Positions 1-6,774 of a DNA stretch of 12,587 bases are shown piece after piece. The stretch lies in contig JAHDII010000078.1 in the NCBI GenBank assembly GCA_020630895.1, positions 1 through 12,587 of the forward strand. The letters run 5' to 3'. The notes under the pieces are model-generated. The model was not told where the DNA came from, ran no database searches, and was given only the letters and a program-made list of their open reading frames with translations. Position numbers and translations under genes: made by a program. Position 1 is the stretch's first letter, and the number at the start of each line of letters is the position of its first letter. The stretch comes from Saprospiraceae bacterium. Its GTDB lineage: Bacteria > Bacteroidota > Bacteroidia > Chitinophagales > Saprospiraceae.

Positions 1-1131
1 GGAAGTATTTTTCTTTTTTATTTGATATAATTCTAAAACAGAATTAAGAAGTAATATAGGTTTTTCTAAATCTTTATTCAATTCTAAATTATACCACGAA
101 ATATTATCATAATAAGAACCTTCAGAAGTTCTAAAAGATTCGGTATCATTATTGGTCCAAAAATCAATTTTATTAAAAACTTTTTCTAAATCTTTATTTT
201 TTACTTTGCCTTCTCCTTCAATTATTGTACTTAAAAGTTCATCTAACATTTCATGATCTATAGCCGCTAAAATAGAAATACATTGTTCTCTTAAAGAAGA
301 GTTTTCATCAGCTAAACAATTGAACAAAGGTAAAATAATGAGTTCTGGTTTTTCGGTTTGTTTTCCTAATAAATGAACTAATTTTTCTTTTAATTTTTGT
401 GTTTTACATTTGTTTAATACATCTATTGCAATAAATAGTGTTTCTTGTTCTAAATTTTTTTTAAGAGATAAAGTATCTGTTACTATTTCTTGTAATTGAA
501 TATTAGAGGTTTTATTTAATCTATCTGTTAGAATAGGATAAATGTCATTAATGTATTTATTCTGATTAAAATCATGAATTGTTTTAATAATATTGTATTC
601 ATAATAAGGATCATTATTTCCTTGATGGTTCAGTTCTTGAACTAATTGTTCCATTGCCGAATCTCCTATATCTATAAGTATTCTAGAAGACTTGTTTGCA
701 ACATTTTGATCTTTTTTTAATTTATAAATTAAAAAAGAAATTTCTTTTTGAGCAAAAGAAGTTTTTGCCCATTGCTGATTTATCTTTTCTAAAGTTTCAG
801 CAGCGTATTTTCTTTCTTGTTTATTGTTGCTGAATGTTTTTTTTATTAAAGTAGGAATAGCAATTTGAGCTTTATTCCCTAATTCTCCAATAGTATTATA
901 TGCTTTAACCCTTCTTTTAATTTCTATTTCAGAATTTTGATGTCTATAATCAAGTTCTTCTATTAAATCATCCATTATTGTGTTTTCCTTTTTAGGATGA
1001 ATATTCTTTTCTATATTTTTAATGGGAGAATCAAATATTTCAATATCTCCAGGATATTTCCAATTTGTTATGATAGGTTTTTCAACCTTGTCATTTTCTT
1101 TTGAAAAAAGTTTTTTGAAAAAATTTAACAT
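1..1131 (-). CDS. HEAT-repeat-like protein, C-terminus cut by window edge
   Basis: An uninterrupted reading frame of 377 codons starts at the ATG at 1131-1129 and runs off the left edge, so the C-terminus is missing. The N-terminus (MLNFFKKLFSKEN) is short, basic and amphipathic, with no signal peptide or lipobox, which suggests a cytoplasmic or membrane-peripheral protein. From about residue 70 there are helix-pair units of HEAT/Armadillo character, for example KAYNTIGELGNKAQIAIPTL followed by a charged helix with YAAETLEKI, then ILIDIGDSAMEQLVQEL, and later LPLFNCLADENSSLREQC. Such repeats are known as binding scaffolds; no catalytic residues were seen and the partner is unknown. It is separated from the gene upstream by a strong terminator-like palindrome, so it is probably transcribed on its own. 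The fold call is from pattern only and the function is not assigned. Confidence 0.75.
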   Translation of the reverse strand, partial: MLNFFKKLFSKENDKVEKPIITNWKYPGDIEIFDSPIKNIEKNIHPKKENTIMDDLIEELDYRHQNSEIEIKRRVKAYNTIGELGNKAQIAIPTLIKKTFSNNKQERKYAAETLEKINQQWAKTSFAQKEISFLIYKLKKDQNVANKSSRILIDIGDSAMEQLVQELNHQGNNDPYYEYNIIKTIHDFNQNKYINDIYPILTDRLNKTSNIQLQEIVTDTLSLKKNLEQETLFIAIDVLNKCKTQKLKEKLVHLLGKQTEKPELIILPLFNCLADENSSLREQCISILAAIDHEMLDELLSTIIEGEGKVKNKDLEKVFNKIDFWTNNDTESFRTSEGSYYDNISWYNLELNKDLEKPILLLNSVLELYQIKKKNTS

Positions 1132-1202
1132 TCTAATAATTTTATTATTGAAATTTAGAGTATTCTTGAAATAGAAATTGTTCAAAACAACTTCCTTGTA
1201 AA

Positions 1203-1244
1203 TTTAAAAAGAAAGATTATAATTTTATAATCTTTCTTTTTAAA
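1203..1244. terminator. Perfect 20-bp inverted repeat, intrinsic terminator
   Basis: The arms at 1203-1222 and 1225-1244 are exact reverse complements around a 2-bp centre, with A-rich and T-rich ends on both strands (an AAAAAG/CTTTTT pair). The right arm ends 48 bp before the stop of the minus-strand sugar dehydrogenase gene, and the next minus-strand gene starts 71 bp beyond the left arm. On the minus strand the RNA would form an AU-rich stem whose 3' arm holds the U-tract. This fits an intrinsic terminator for the dehydrogenase transcript. The symmetry could let it work in both directions, although no plus-strand gene ends here. Confidence 0.8.
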
Positions 1245-1292
1245 TCAATAATAAAGTCTAATATAGAATATCATTTTGAAACGCTCCTCGTC

Positions 1293-2873
1293 TTATTTAT
1301 TCCCATTTTTTACTAAAATCAATTTGCCATTTTCTTCATCACTTAAAAGATATAATTTTCCTCTAGGAGACATTATTGCTTTTCGCAATCGATGTCGATC
1401 ATGAATGAATAATTCTTCTACACTAATTACTGTTTCTCCTTGTAAAGAAACTCTCCAAAGGTTTCCTTTACTTAATCCTGGAATCATTAAATCTCCTTTC
1501 CACATTGGAAATTCATTCCCTGTATAAAAACAAAGACCTGTTGGTGCTATAGTTTGATCCCAAAAATGAATCGGATCTTTAAAAATAAGCTGACTTGAAA
1601 ATGGAGGCTTATAATTTTTAGATCTATATTTTCCACTTGTTTTATAAGGCCAACCATAATTCGCTCCTTCTTGTAAAATATTCAATTCATCGCCTTGTAT
1701 CGTTCCATGATCGGTAAACCATATTGTACCATCATTTGGATTTGTAATTAAACCTTGTGTTGCTCTTATGCCTATGGCATATAAACCCTTAACAGCATCA
1801 GCACCAAAATCAGGATTATCATGAGGAATACTTCCATCAGAATTTATTCTAAATATTTTTCCTCGTAAATCCTTAAGATCTTGAGAAAGGGGTAATTCTG
1901 GATTGAGGTGTTCATACAGGTTCCGTTCTCCTACAGAAATATAAAGTTTTCCATCTTTTCCAAAAGTCATTCCACCTCCATAATGAAATAATCCATCGCT
2001 ATGAGGTGAAGCGACTAAGAGTGTTTTAATTTTTGTGAGGCGATCATTTTTCAACTCCGCTCTTATTACTTTTGTAGTACTTCGTCTTTTTGAATCTTCA
2101 GCCGCATAAGAAATGTAAATGTAATGATTGGTTTTAAAATCAGGATCTAATAATACTTGAAACCAACCTGCATTAAAGCTCAGTGTTTTTCCATGTGCTG
2201 AAGGAAAAAATACCCCCTTCTTATATTTTGTAGTATCAATTAAAATAGAACGAGCGACATCTTTAGGCGTGTTTTTAATAATTTTACGTTCTTTCGTTTC
2301 TAAATTTACTCGTAATAAATGACCATCTTTTTCAGCAATAATAACATCTGTTTCTGAAATAAAAGCCATACTCCAAGGTCGATTCAAACTATCTAAAATA
2401 ATTTCTTTTTGAGGTAGAGGGCGTAACTTTTTATCACTTAGAGGAATAGGTTCTGCTGTTGCAGCTTTAGAAATAATTTTCCATTCTCCTTCTATTTTTT
2501 TTAATAATATTAAATCATAAAATCGTTTTAGCCATGAAGAACTGGTTACTTCAAGTTTAACATAAGCAATGTCCATGACAATATCAATAGATATAATTTT
2601 AGAGGTTCGACCATTAAATTTTCCAGGAGTATGTTTTTTGAAAAAAGAAGCATATCGTTCTGGGGACATTACCATTAAAGTATCGGCATTATTGTATAAA
2701 TACATATCGCAACCAGGGAGAAATGCTTTTTTTATTTTTTCTGGATAATTGTAACTCGTTCCTTCTATATAATAATTTAATGTTTCTTTTATTAAATCTG
2801 TTTCTGATTGAGCAGAAATAATTACAGGAAAAAATAAGAATAAGTAAATGGGAAATAAATTAAATTTTATCAT
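1293..2873 (-). CDS. Secreted PQQ-type glucose/sorbosone dehydrogenase with N-terminal NTF2-like domain
   Basis: The 526-residue product starts with a signal peptide ending near IISAQ (residue 22). Residues about 23-145 resemble the NTF2/SnoaL-like 'putative lumazine-binding' family (ETLNYYIEG, YPEKIKKAF, ending in GEWKIISKA). Residues about 155-520 are a glucose/sorbosone dehydrogenase (GSDH) beta-propeller: RPWSMAF near the start, HYGGGMTFGKDGKLYISVGE near 296, RATQG near 368, DHGTIQGDELN near 386 and NYGWP near 406. In this family the propeller usually binds PQQ and calcium and oxidises aldose sugars in the periplasm. RATQG replaces the more usual RNPQG, so activity is not certain. The stop (TAA) is followed by a strong terminator. 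A 114-bp gap separates it from the regulator gene upstream, so it may be the last gene of the cluster or have its own promoter. Confidence 0.88.
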   Translation of the reverse strand: MIKFNLFPIYLFLFFPVIISAQSETDLIKETLNYYIEGTSYNYPEKIKKAFLPGCDMYLYNNADTLMVMSPERYASFFKKHTPGKFNGRTSKIISIDIVMDIAYVKLEVTSSSWLKRFYDLILLKKIEGEWKIISKAATAEPIPLSDKKLRPLPQKEIILDSLNRPWSMAFISETDVIIAEKDGHLLRVNLETKERKIIKNTPKDVARSILIDTTKYKKGVFFPSAHGKTLSFNAGWFQVLLDPDFKTNHYIYISYAAEDSKRRSTTKVIRAELKNDRLTKIKTLLVASPHSDGLFHYGGGMTFGKDGKLYISVGERNLYEHLNPELPLSQDLKDLRGKIFRINSDGSIPHDNPDFGADAVKGLYAIGIRATQGLITNPNDGTIWFTDHGTIQGDELNILQEGANYGWPYKTSGKYRSKNYKPPFSSQLIFKDPIHFWDQTIAPTGLCFYTGNEFPMWKGDLMIPGLSKGNLWRVSLQGETVISVEELFIHDRHRLRKAIMSPRGKLYLLSDEENGKLILVKNGNK

Positions 2874-2987
2874 CGTAATTTTTTTCTACAATGATAAACT
2901 GGAAATTCTTTGAAAACCTGTTTTTTTAATCCGAATAAGTATAAAATTATAAAATTGGACTTAAAAATATCCTAATAAACCTTAAAA

Positions 2988-4026
2988 TCAGGAATGAATA
3001 TTTGTTTCTAATGATTTTTTAAATTGAGCAGGTGTTTTTCCTACTACTTTTTTAAAAGTAGCATAAAATGAAGATTTAGAATTAAAACCAGATTCATAGC
3101 CAATTCCTTCTAAGGAAAGTTCATCTTTTTGTCCCATTAATTTTTTTGCTTCTTCTACACGCCATTGATTGATATATTGTGAAAAACCATTAGGATATTC
3201 TTGATTTAGGATTCTGGATAATTGATGTTTATTTATTTTTATATGACCAGCAAGATCTTCAAGTTTTAATTTTGGATTTTTAAATAATTGTTGTTGCAAC
3301 ATTGCGAGTTCTATCTTTTTCATAATATCATTATTATTTATTGTAGCATGGGGTAGGGTGCTAGGTTGTGAACGCCAATAACGATTTTTGAGCCGATGAA
3401 ATAACAATACATAAAAAATTAAAGAAAAACTAAGAGCTCCCCAAATATAAGTAATTCCATTGATGTACATAGCAAAAAAATAAGTTAGAGAAATGAATAA
3501 CATTCCTGAAATTAAACCAACTAAATAGTTTTCTTGTCGTGGTCGATTTCTAGGGTTTTGAATCCATTTTTTTAAAATAATTCTACTTTCATATAAACCT
3601 AAAAGAAGAAAAAAAGCCCAAACAGAATAAATGATATGTATAAAATATTGACTCCAATATTGAGGAAAATCTCTATAAGGATAAATGATTCCAGCAGTAA
3701 TAATTGTCAATAAAAGAACTGCAAGAAGCCAGAGGTCTTTTTTATGAAAATTGTTTTCTGTAAGGATAGAAAATCGTTAAATAAAAAAAAGGACCAATAA
3801 CTAATCCACCAGAAAGTCCTAATTGTAAAATAAACCTATCAATATCTTCAAAAAAATGAAGATAAACAGATTTTCCTATTCTTAAACAAATGGCTATTAA
3901 TAAACCTGAAAAATATATTTCAGATATATTTCGTTTGTCTCCAGATAAAATAAAAAGGGCGACTAAAAAACCATTGATTACACCTAAGCTAGAAAACAAA
4001 AAAAGAATAGAAAGTAATTGATCCAT
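2988..4026 (-). pseudogene. Frameshifted 7TM-AraC family transcriptional regulator
   Basis: Two overlapping pieces of one gene lie in different frames. The first begins at ATG 4026 and is open to 3742; the second is open to the TGA at 2988 and has no good start of its own (first candidate TTG at 3710). Skipping one A of the AA at 3777-3778 joins them as GPFFYL-RFSILTENNF and gives a 345-residue protein, a normal family length. The rebuilt protein has about seven hydrophobic segments (roughly residues 4-27, 37-59, 65-87, 98-117, 128-145, 167-188, 190-210). The last ~105 residues form an AraC-type double helix-turn-helix (LEDLAGHIKINKHQLSRIL; GYESGFNSKSSFYATFKKVVG with KTPAQF). Such proteins are membrane-anchored regulators. 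The ATG lies 4 bp after the stop of the T9SS repeat protein, so the two are probably cotranscribed. It could be a real mutation, a sequencing error or, less likely, recoding. Confidence 0.85.
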
Positions 4027-4030
4027 ATTA

Positions 4031-5590
4031 TTATAAAATAATTAATTTTTTAATACAAAAATAATATTCGTTTTTAATATGAATATAATAATTTCCCTTT
4101 GGAATATTATCTAATTCGAGAGTGTTAGAAATATCATTTTGAATATAAATAGAATGTCCTAAAATATCAAAAATTTCTATATCAACAGATTCAATTGAAG
4201 GATTTATATTCATGATAAATTTACCCTTGGAAGGATTTGGTGCAATCATTATTTTAGAGTTAGAATGGGGTTCTGATACTTCTGTAGAAATAGGCTTTAT
4301 TTTAACTACCCAACAATCTCTTTGTCCCTGATAACTTCCAGAAGGAATATCTCCATCACTAGATGCAGTATGCCCAGCAAAAATGTAAGAACCATCTTCT
4401 GTTTGTTGGACAGAATAAGCATAATCTAAGCTAGAACCTCCATAATTATTTTCCCATTCAAGATTTCCTTCGCTGTCTAATTTAAAAACCCATACATCCC
4501 ATTGACCATAATTATCATTAACATCTCCATCATCAGAAGCAGATTTACCAGCAGCAATATATCCACCATCTTCTGTTTGTTGAATAGAGTAGGTATAATC
4601 AGATTTTGATCCTCCATAACTTTTTTCCCATAGAAGAGTTCCTTCATTATCTAATTTTATCACCCACGCATCATATTCTCCATAATTATCTCCAATATCT
4701 CCATCATTAGATTGAGTCCATCCTCCAACAATATATCCATAATCTGTTGTTTGTTGAATAGAGTGAGCATAATCTAAACTAGATCCTCCATAACTTTTTT
4801 CCCAGAGGAGATTCCCTGAGGTATTGAGTTTTATAATCCACGCATCATACTCTCCATAATTATCTCCAATATTTCCATCATTAGATTGAGTCCATCCTGC
4901 AAGGATATATCCACCATCTTCCGTTTGTTGTACTTGATTGATATGATCTAAATCTGATCCTCCATAATTATTTTCCCATTCAAGGTTTCCGTCGCTATTG
5001 AGTTTAAAAATCCAAGCATCATAACTTCCATAATTATTTCCAATATCTCCATCATCAGAATTAGAATTACCTGCAATAATATATCCACCATCTTCCGTTT
5101 GTTGGACAGAGTAAACATAATCAGATTTTGAACCTCCATAATTTTTTTCCCATTCGATTTCTCCTTCGATATTTAATTTTATAATCCATGCATCATATTC
5201 TCCATAATTATTTCCCACATCTCCATCATTGGATGTAGATCTACTAGCAATAATATATCCACCATCTGTTGTTTGTTGTATAGAATAGGCAAAATCTGCT
5301 CCTGAACCACCATAATTATTTTCCCATTCAAGATTTCCATGCATATCTAATTTAAAAATCCAAACATCATGTTCTCCATAATTATTTCCCACATCTCCAT
5401 CATTGGATACAGAACCTCCAGCAATAATATATCCTTCGTCTTTAGTTTGTTGTAAAGAATGAGCAGCGTCATGGTGAGAGCCACCAAAAAGTTTTTTCCA
5501 GCCAGAAATAGATTGAGCAACTAATGTATTTTTAGAAATCAAAAATCCGATAAAAAAAAATATCAGAAAAAAAGTACTTCTTTTCATCAT
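4031..5590 (-). CDS. T9SS-exported protein with seven 58-residue repeats
   Basis: The 519-residue product has a signal peptide (MMKRSTFFLIFFF...LVAQ, cleavage near residue 26), seven near-identical tandem repeats at residues 31-435, a short linker and a C-terminal T9SS type A sorting domain at about 447-519 (IAPNPSKGKF, then FDILGHSIY, IPKGNYYIHIK and a final KKLIIL). Each repeat reads W(E)xxYGGS, SxQQTxDGGYIxAG, SNDGDxGNNYGxYDAW, I(I/F)KLxxxGNL. Four predicted strands per unit and seven units suggest a beta-propeller; this is inference. T9SS domains are known to direct proteins across the outer membrane, to be surface-anchored or released. The function is unknown; the Asp-rich SNDGD loops could bind metal. 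It begins ATG-ATG at 5590 and 5587, either of which could be used. It lies 36 bp after the lipoprotein stop and 4 bp before the regulator start. Confidence 0.9.
   Translation of the reverse strand: MMKRSTFFLIFFFIGFLISKNTLVAQSISGWKKLFGGSHHDAAHSLQQTKDEGYIIAGGSVSNDGDVGNNYGEHDVWIFKLDMHGNLEWENNYGGSGADFAYSIQQTTDGGYIIASRSTSNDGDVGNNYGEYDAWIIKLNIEGEIEWEKNYGGSKSDYVYSVQQTEDGGYIIAGNSNSDDGDIGNNYGSYDAWIFKLNSDGNLEWENNYGGSDLDHINQVQQTEDGGYILAGWTQSNDGNIGDNYGEYDAWIIKLNTSGNLLWEKSYGGSSLDYAHSIQQTTDYGYIVGGWTQSNDGDIGDNYGEYDAWVIKLDNEGTLLWEKSYGGSKSDYTYSIQQTEDGGYIAAGKSASDDGDVNDNYGQWDVWVFKLDSEGNLEWENNYGGSSLDYAYSVQQTEDGSYIFAGHTASSDGDIPSGSYQGQRDCWVVKIKPISTEVSEPHSNSKIMIAPNPSKGKFIMNINPSIESVDIEIFDILGHSIYIQNDISNTLELDNIPKGNYYIHIKNEYYFCIKKLIIL
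4286..5500 (-). repeat. Seven tandem 174-bp coding repeats
   Basis: The repeats are visible in DNA as well as protein. For instance, the stretch starting tccataattatttcccacat occurs at 5201 and again at 5375, exactly 174 bp apart. Units correspond to residues 31-88, 89-146, 147-204, 205-262, 263-320, 321-378 and 379-435. The seventh is the most divergent, with two extra residues (DIPSGSYQGQRDCW instead of DxGNNYGxYDAW) and an altered C-terminal strand, as expected for the unit joining the sorting domain. The high identity implies recent duplication or gene conversion and makes the region prone to copy-number change. Confidence 0.92.
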
Positions 5591-5626
5591 TGTTTTATTT
5601 TTAAGAGTCTATTAGAATAATATTGA

Positions 5627-6241
5627 TTATTGAGTAATAAGTTGCATCAACTTATTATAATCATTTAAAATTTCTCCTTCATTATATTGAGACAGTGTTG
5701 TGTCAGTAATAGGTTGGTTCAATTGTTGAATCATTTTCTTTTTATTAAAATAACTTCGTTTTTCTATAATTTCTGATTTGTCAAAATCAAAAACTTGATC
5801 ATCATTATTTTCTTTCATCGCTAAAGAATCCCAAGTAATGGGACGATTGTATCTATAAAATTTATGATAAACAAAAATCAATTCATCATTATCTAAATAA
5901 TATTCTTGTATTTGACGAAAGGTTTCTCCAAAATATCGAACTACAATTTTTTTAATTTGATCTCCTTGATAATAATAATTGGCTTCACCACCTTCAGTAC
6001 TTTCTAAAAGTTCTTTTGTTTCAATTTTTGTCCAATCTTTAATTTGGATAATTTGATTAAATTTTTCTCTAATATTTTGAATTTGTTGTTCTTTTTTTTC
6101 TGCTTCTAATCTCAATTCTTTATCAGGTTCAGGAACCAATTCTACTAAACGATCCTTTCCTTTTTTTTGAGGTGTTTCGTTAGAATCTGTATGGCAACTC
6201 CATATTAAAAAAGTAGATAATAGAATAATTAAAAATCTCAT
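5627..6241 (-). CDS. Uncharacterised lipoprotein
   Basis: The start chosen is the ATG at 6241, giving 204 residues that begin with a short basic end, a hydrophobic stretch and a lipobox-like IWSC with Cys16 (MRFLIILLSTFLIWSC). A longer in-frame start 17 codons earlier would bury this signal and overlap the previous gene more, so it was rejected. After the cysteine comes a charged linker and a probable helix or coiled coil (about residues 40-70). A beta-rich region follows with EGGEANYYYQGDQIKKIVV, YYLDNDELIFVYHKF and RYNRPITWDS, a pattern seen in Bacteroidota lipoproteins of unknown function. Its ATG overlaps the stop of the upstream gene as ATGA, implying translational coupling. No enzyme motif was seen and the function is not assigned. 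Confidence 0.85.
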   Translation of the reverse strand: MRFLIILLSTFLIWSCHTDSNETPQKKGKDRLVELVPEPDKELRLEAEKKEQQIQNIREKFNQIIQIKDWTKIETKELLESTEGGEANYYYQGDQIKKIVVRYFGETFRQIQEYYLDNDELIFVYHKFYRYNRPITWDSLAMKENNDDQVFDFDKSEIIEKRSYFNKKKMIQQLNQPITDTTLSQYNEGEILNDYNKLMQLITQ

Positions 6242-6648
6242 TTTTTTGTTTCCGTTTTTAATTCTATAGAAAAGAAACCGCCTAAGCCACAAGCCAACAT
6301 ATGAACCACATATCGACCATCTTTAATTTCAGTTAAATTAAAAACAGGGCGTTCTTTATCTTGAAAATAATAAGTTCCTTCTAATAAAGGATTTGCTTTT
6401 TCATCTAAATTATAGGGGGCATCATATAAATATATAGAAGTAAATGTACCACCCATAGGCATTACTAATTTTATTTTTTCATTCGTTGTTTTTCGTTGAA
6501 TGATAATGGGTAAACATTCTCCTTCTCCTGTTTCACAAGCCTCTATATATTCAGCAGGAACATTAATTTCTCTAAATTTTTCTTCATTTTCATAAGAAAA
6601 AATGGAGCAATTCAAAAAAATAAAAATATATAAAAGTGAGTCAAACAT
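6238..6648 (-). CDS. Small secreted protein of unknown function
   Basis: A 136-residue product that opens with a hydrophobic export signal (MFDSLLYIFIFLNCSIFS, cleavage probably near residue 18). FLNC is a poor lipobox, so ordinary signal peptidase I cleavage seems more likely than lipidation. The mature part is short and beta-rich, with ACETGEGECLPIIIQRK near residues 37-53, a central MPMGGTFTSIYLYDAP and a C-terminal RYVVHMLACGLGGFFSIELK. Cysteines near 38, 44 and 119 could form a disulfide in the periplasm. It is the first gene of the minus-strand cluster and its TGA stop overlaps the ATG of the lipoprotein gene, so the two products probably act together. The family is not recognised. Confidence 0.82.
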   Translation of the reverse strand: MFDSLLYIFIFLNCSIFSYENEEKFREINVPAEYIEACETGEGECLPIIIQRKTTNEKIKLVMPMGGTFTSIYLYDAPYNLDEKANPLLEGTYYFQDKERPVFNLTEIKDGRYVVHMLACGLGGFFSIELKTETKK

Positions 6649-6698
6649 AAAAAAAACAATTAATAATTATTTGTGTTGTTACTTTTTGCAAAGTATGC

Positions 6699-6753
6699 AT
6701 TATATGTATTAGATGCAACGATTACCTCATTTGCCGCATCTAATATATATAAT
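6699..6753. promoter_or_regulatory. 18-bp-arm inverted repeat in divergent intergenic region
   Basis: Arms at 6699-6716 and 6736-6753 pair over 18 positions with one G-T mismatch (6706/6746). The inner ten, TATTAGATGC and GCATCTAATA, match perfectly around a 19-nt spacer. It lies in the 126-bp gap between the divergent secreted-protein gene (start 6648, minus) and the large lipoprotein gene (start 6775, plus), ending 21 bp before the latter. No T-tract follows on either strand, so it is not a typical terminator. A regulator operator or a 5'-leader hairpin is possible. No convincing TTTG/TAnnTTTG promoter was found in the gap. Confidence 0.5.
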
Positions 6754-6774
6754 TTATTCATAAAATATTACACC

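Noticed and set aside
2874..2987. Promoter for the sugar dehydrogenase gene
   Set aside because: On the minus strand a TATCATTG resembles TAnnTTTG with one mismatch, but no TTTG is found at suitable distance upstream.
3777..3790. Programmed ribosomal frameshifting at the regulator break
   Set aside because: The shift needed is +1, while the local TTTAACG is not the classic X-XXY-YYZ -1 heptamer, and no flanking stem or stop-codon-based +1 signal was seen. Mutation or sequencing error is simpler.
4948..5139. Small minus-strand frame inside the T9SS repeat gene
   Set aside because: It is an alternate-frame shadow of the 174-bp repeats; its composition follows the repeat, and there is no signal peptide or domain.
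4286..5500. CRISPR-like regular repeats
   Set aside because: The repeats are 174 bp, contiguous, in frame and encode a clear 58-residue protein unit; there are no spacers.
5635..5657. 10-bp palindrome (TAATAAGTTG-CAT-CAACTTATTA) at the end of the lipoprotein gene
   Set aside because: It lies within codons for NKLMQLI, no T-tract follows on the minus strand and the cluster continues 36 bp later, so a terminator role is not supported.
6673..6774. Upstream extension of the lipoprotein gene from a GTG
   Set aside because: It would place the lipoprotein signal 34 residues inside and would run through the intergenic hairpin.
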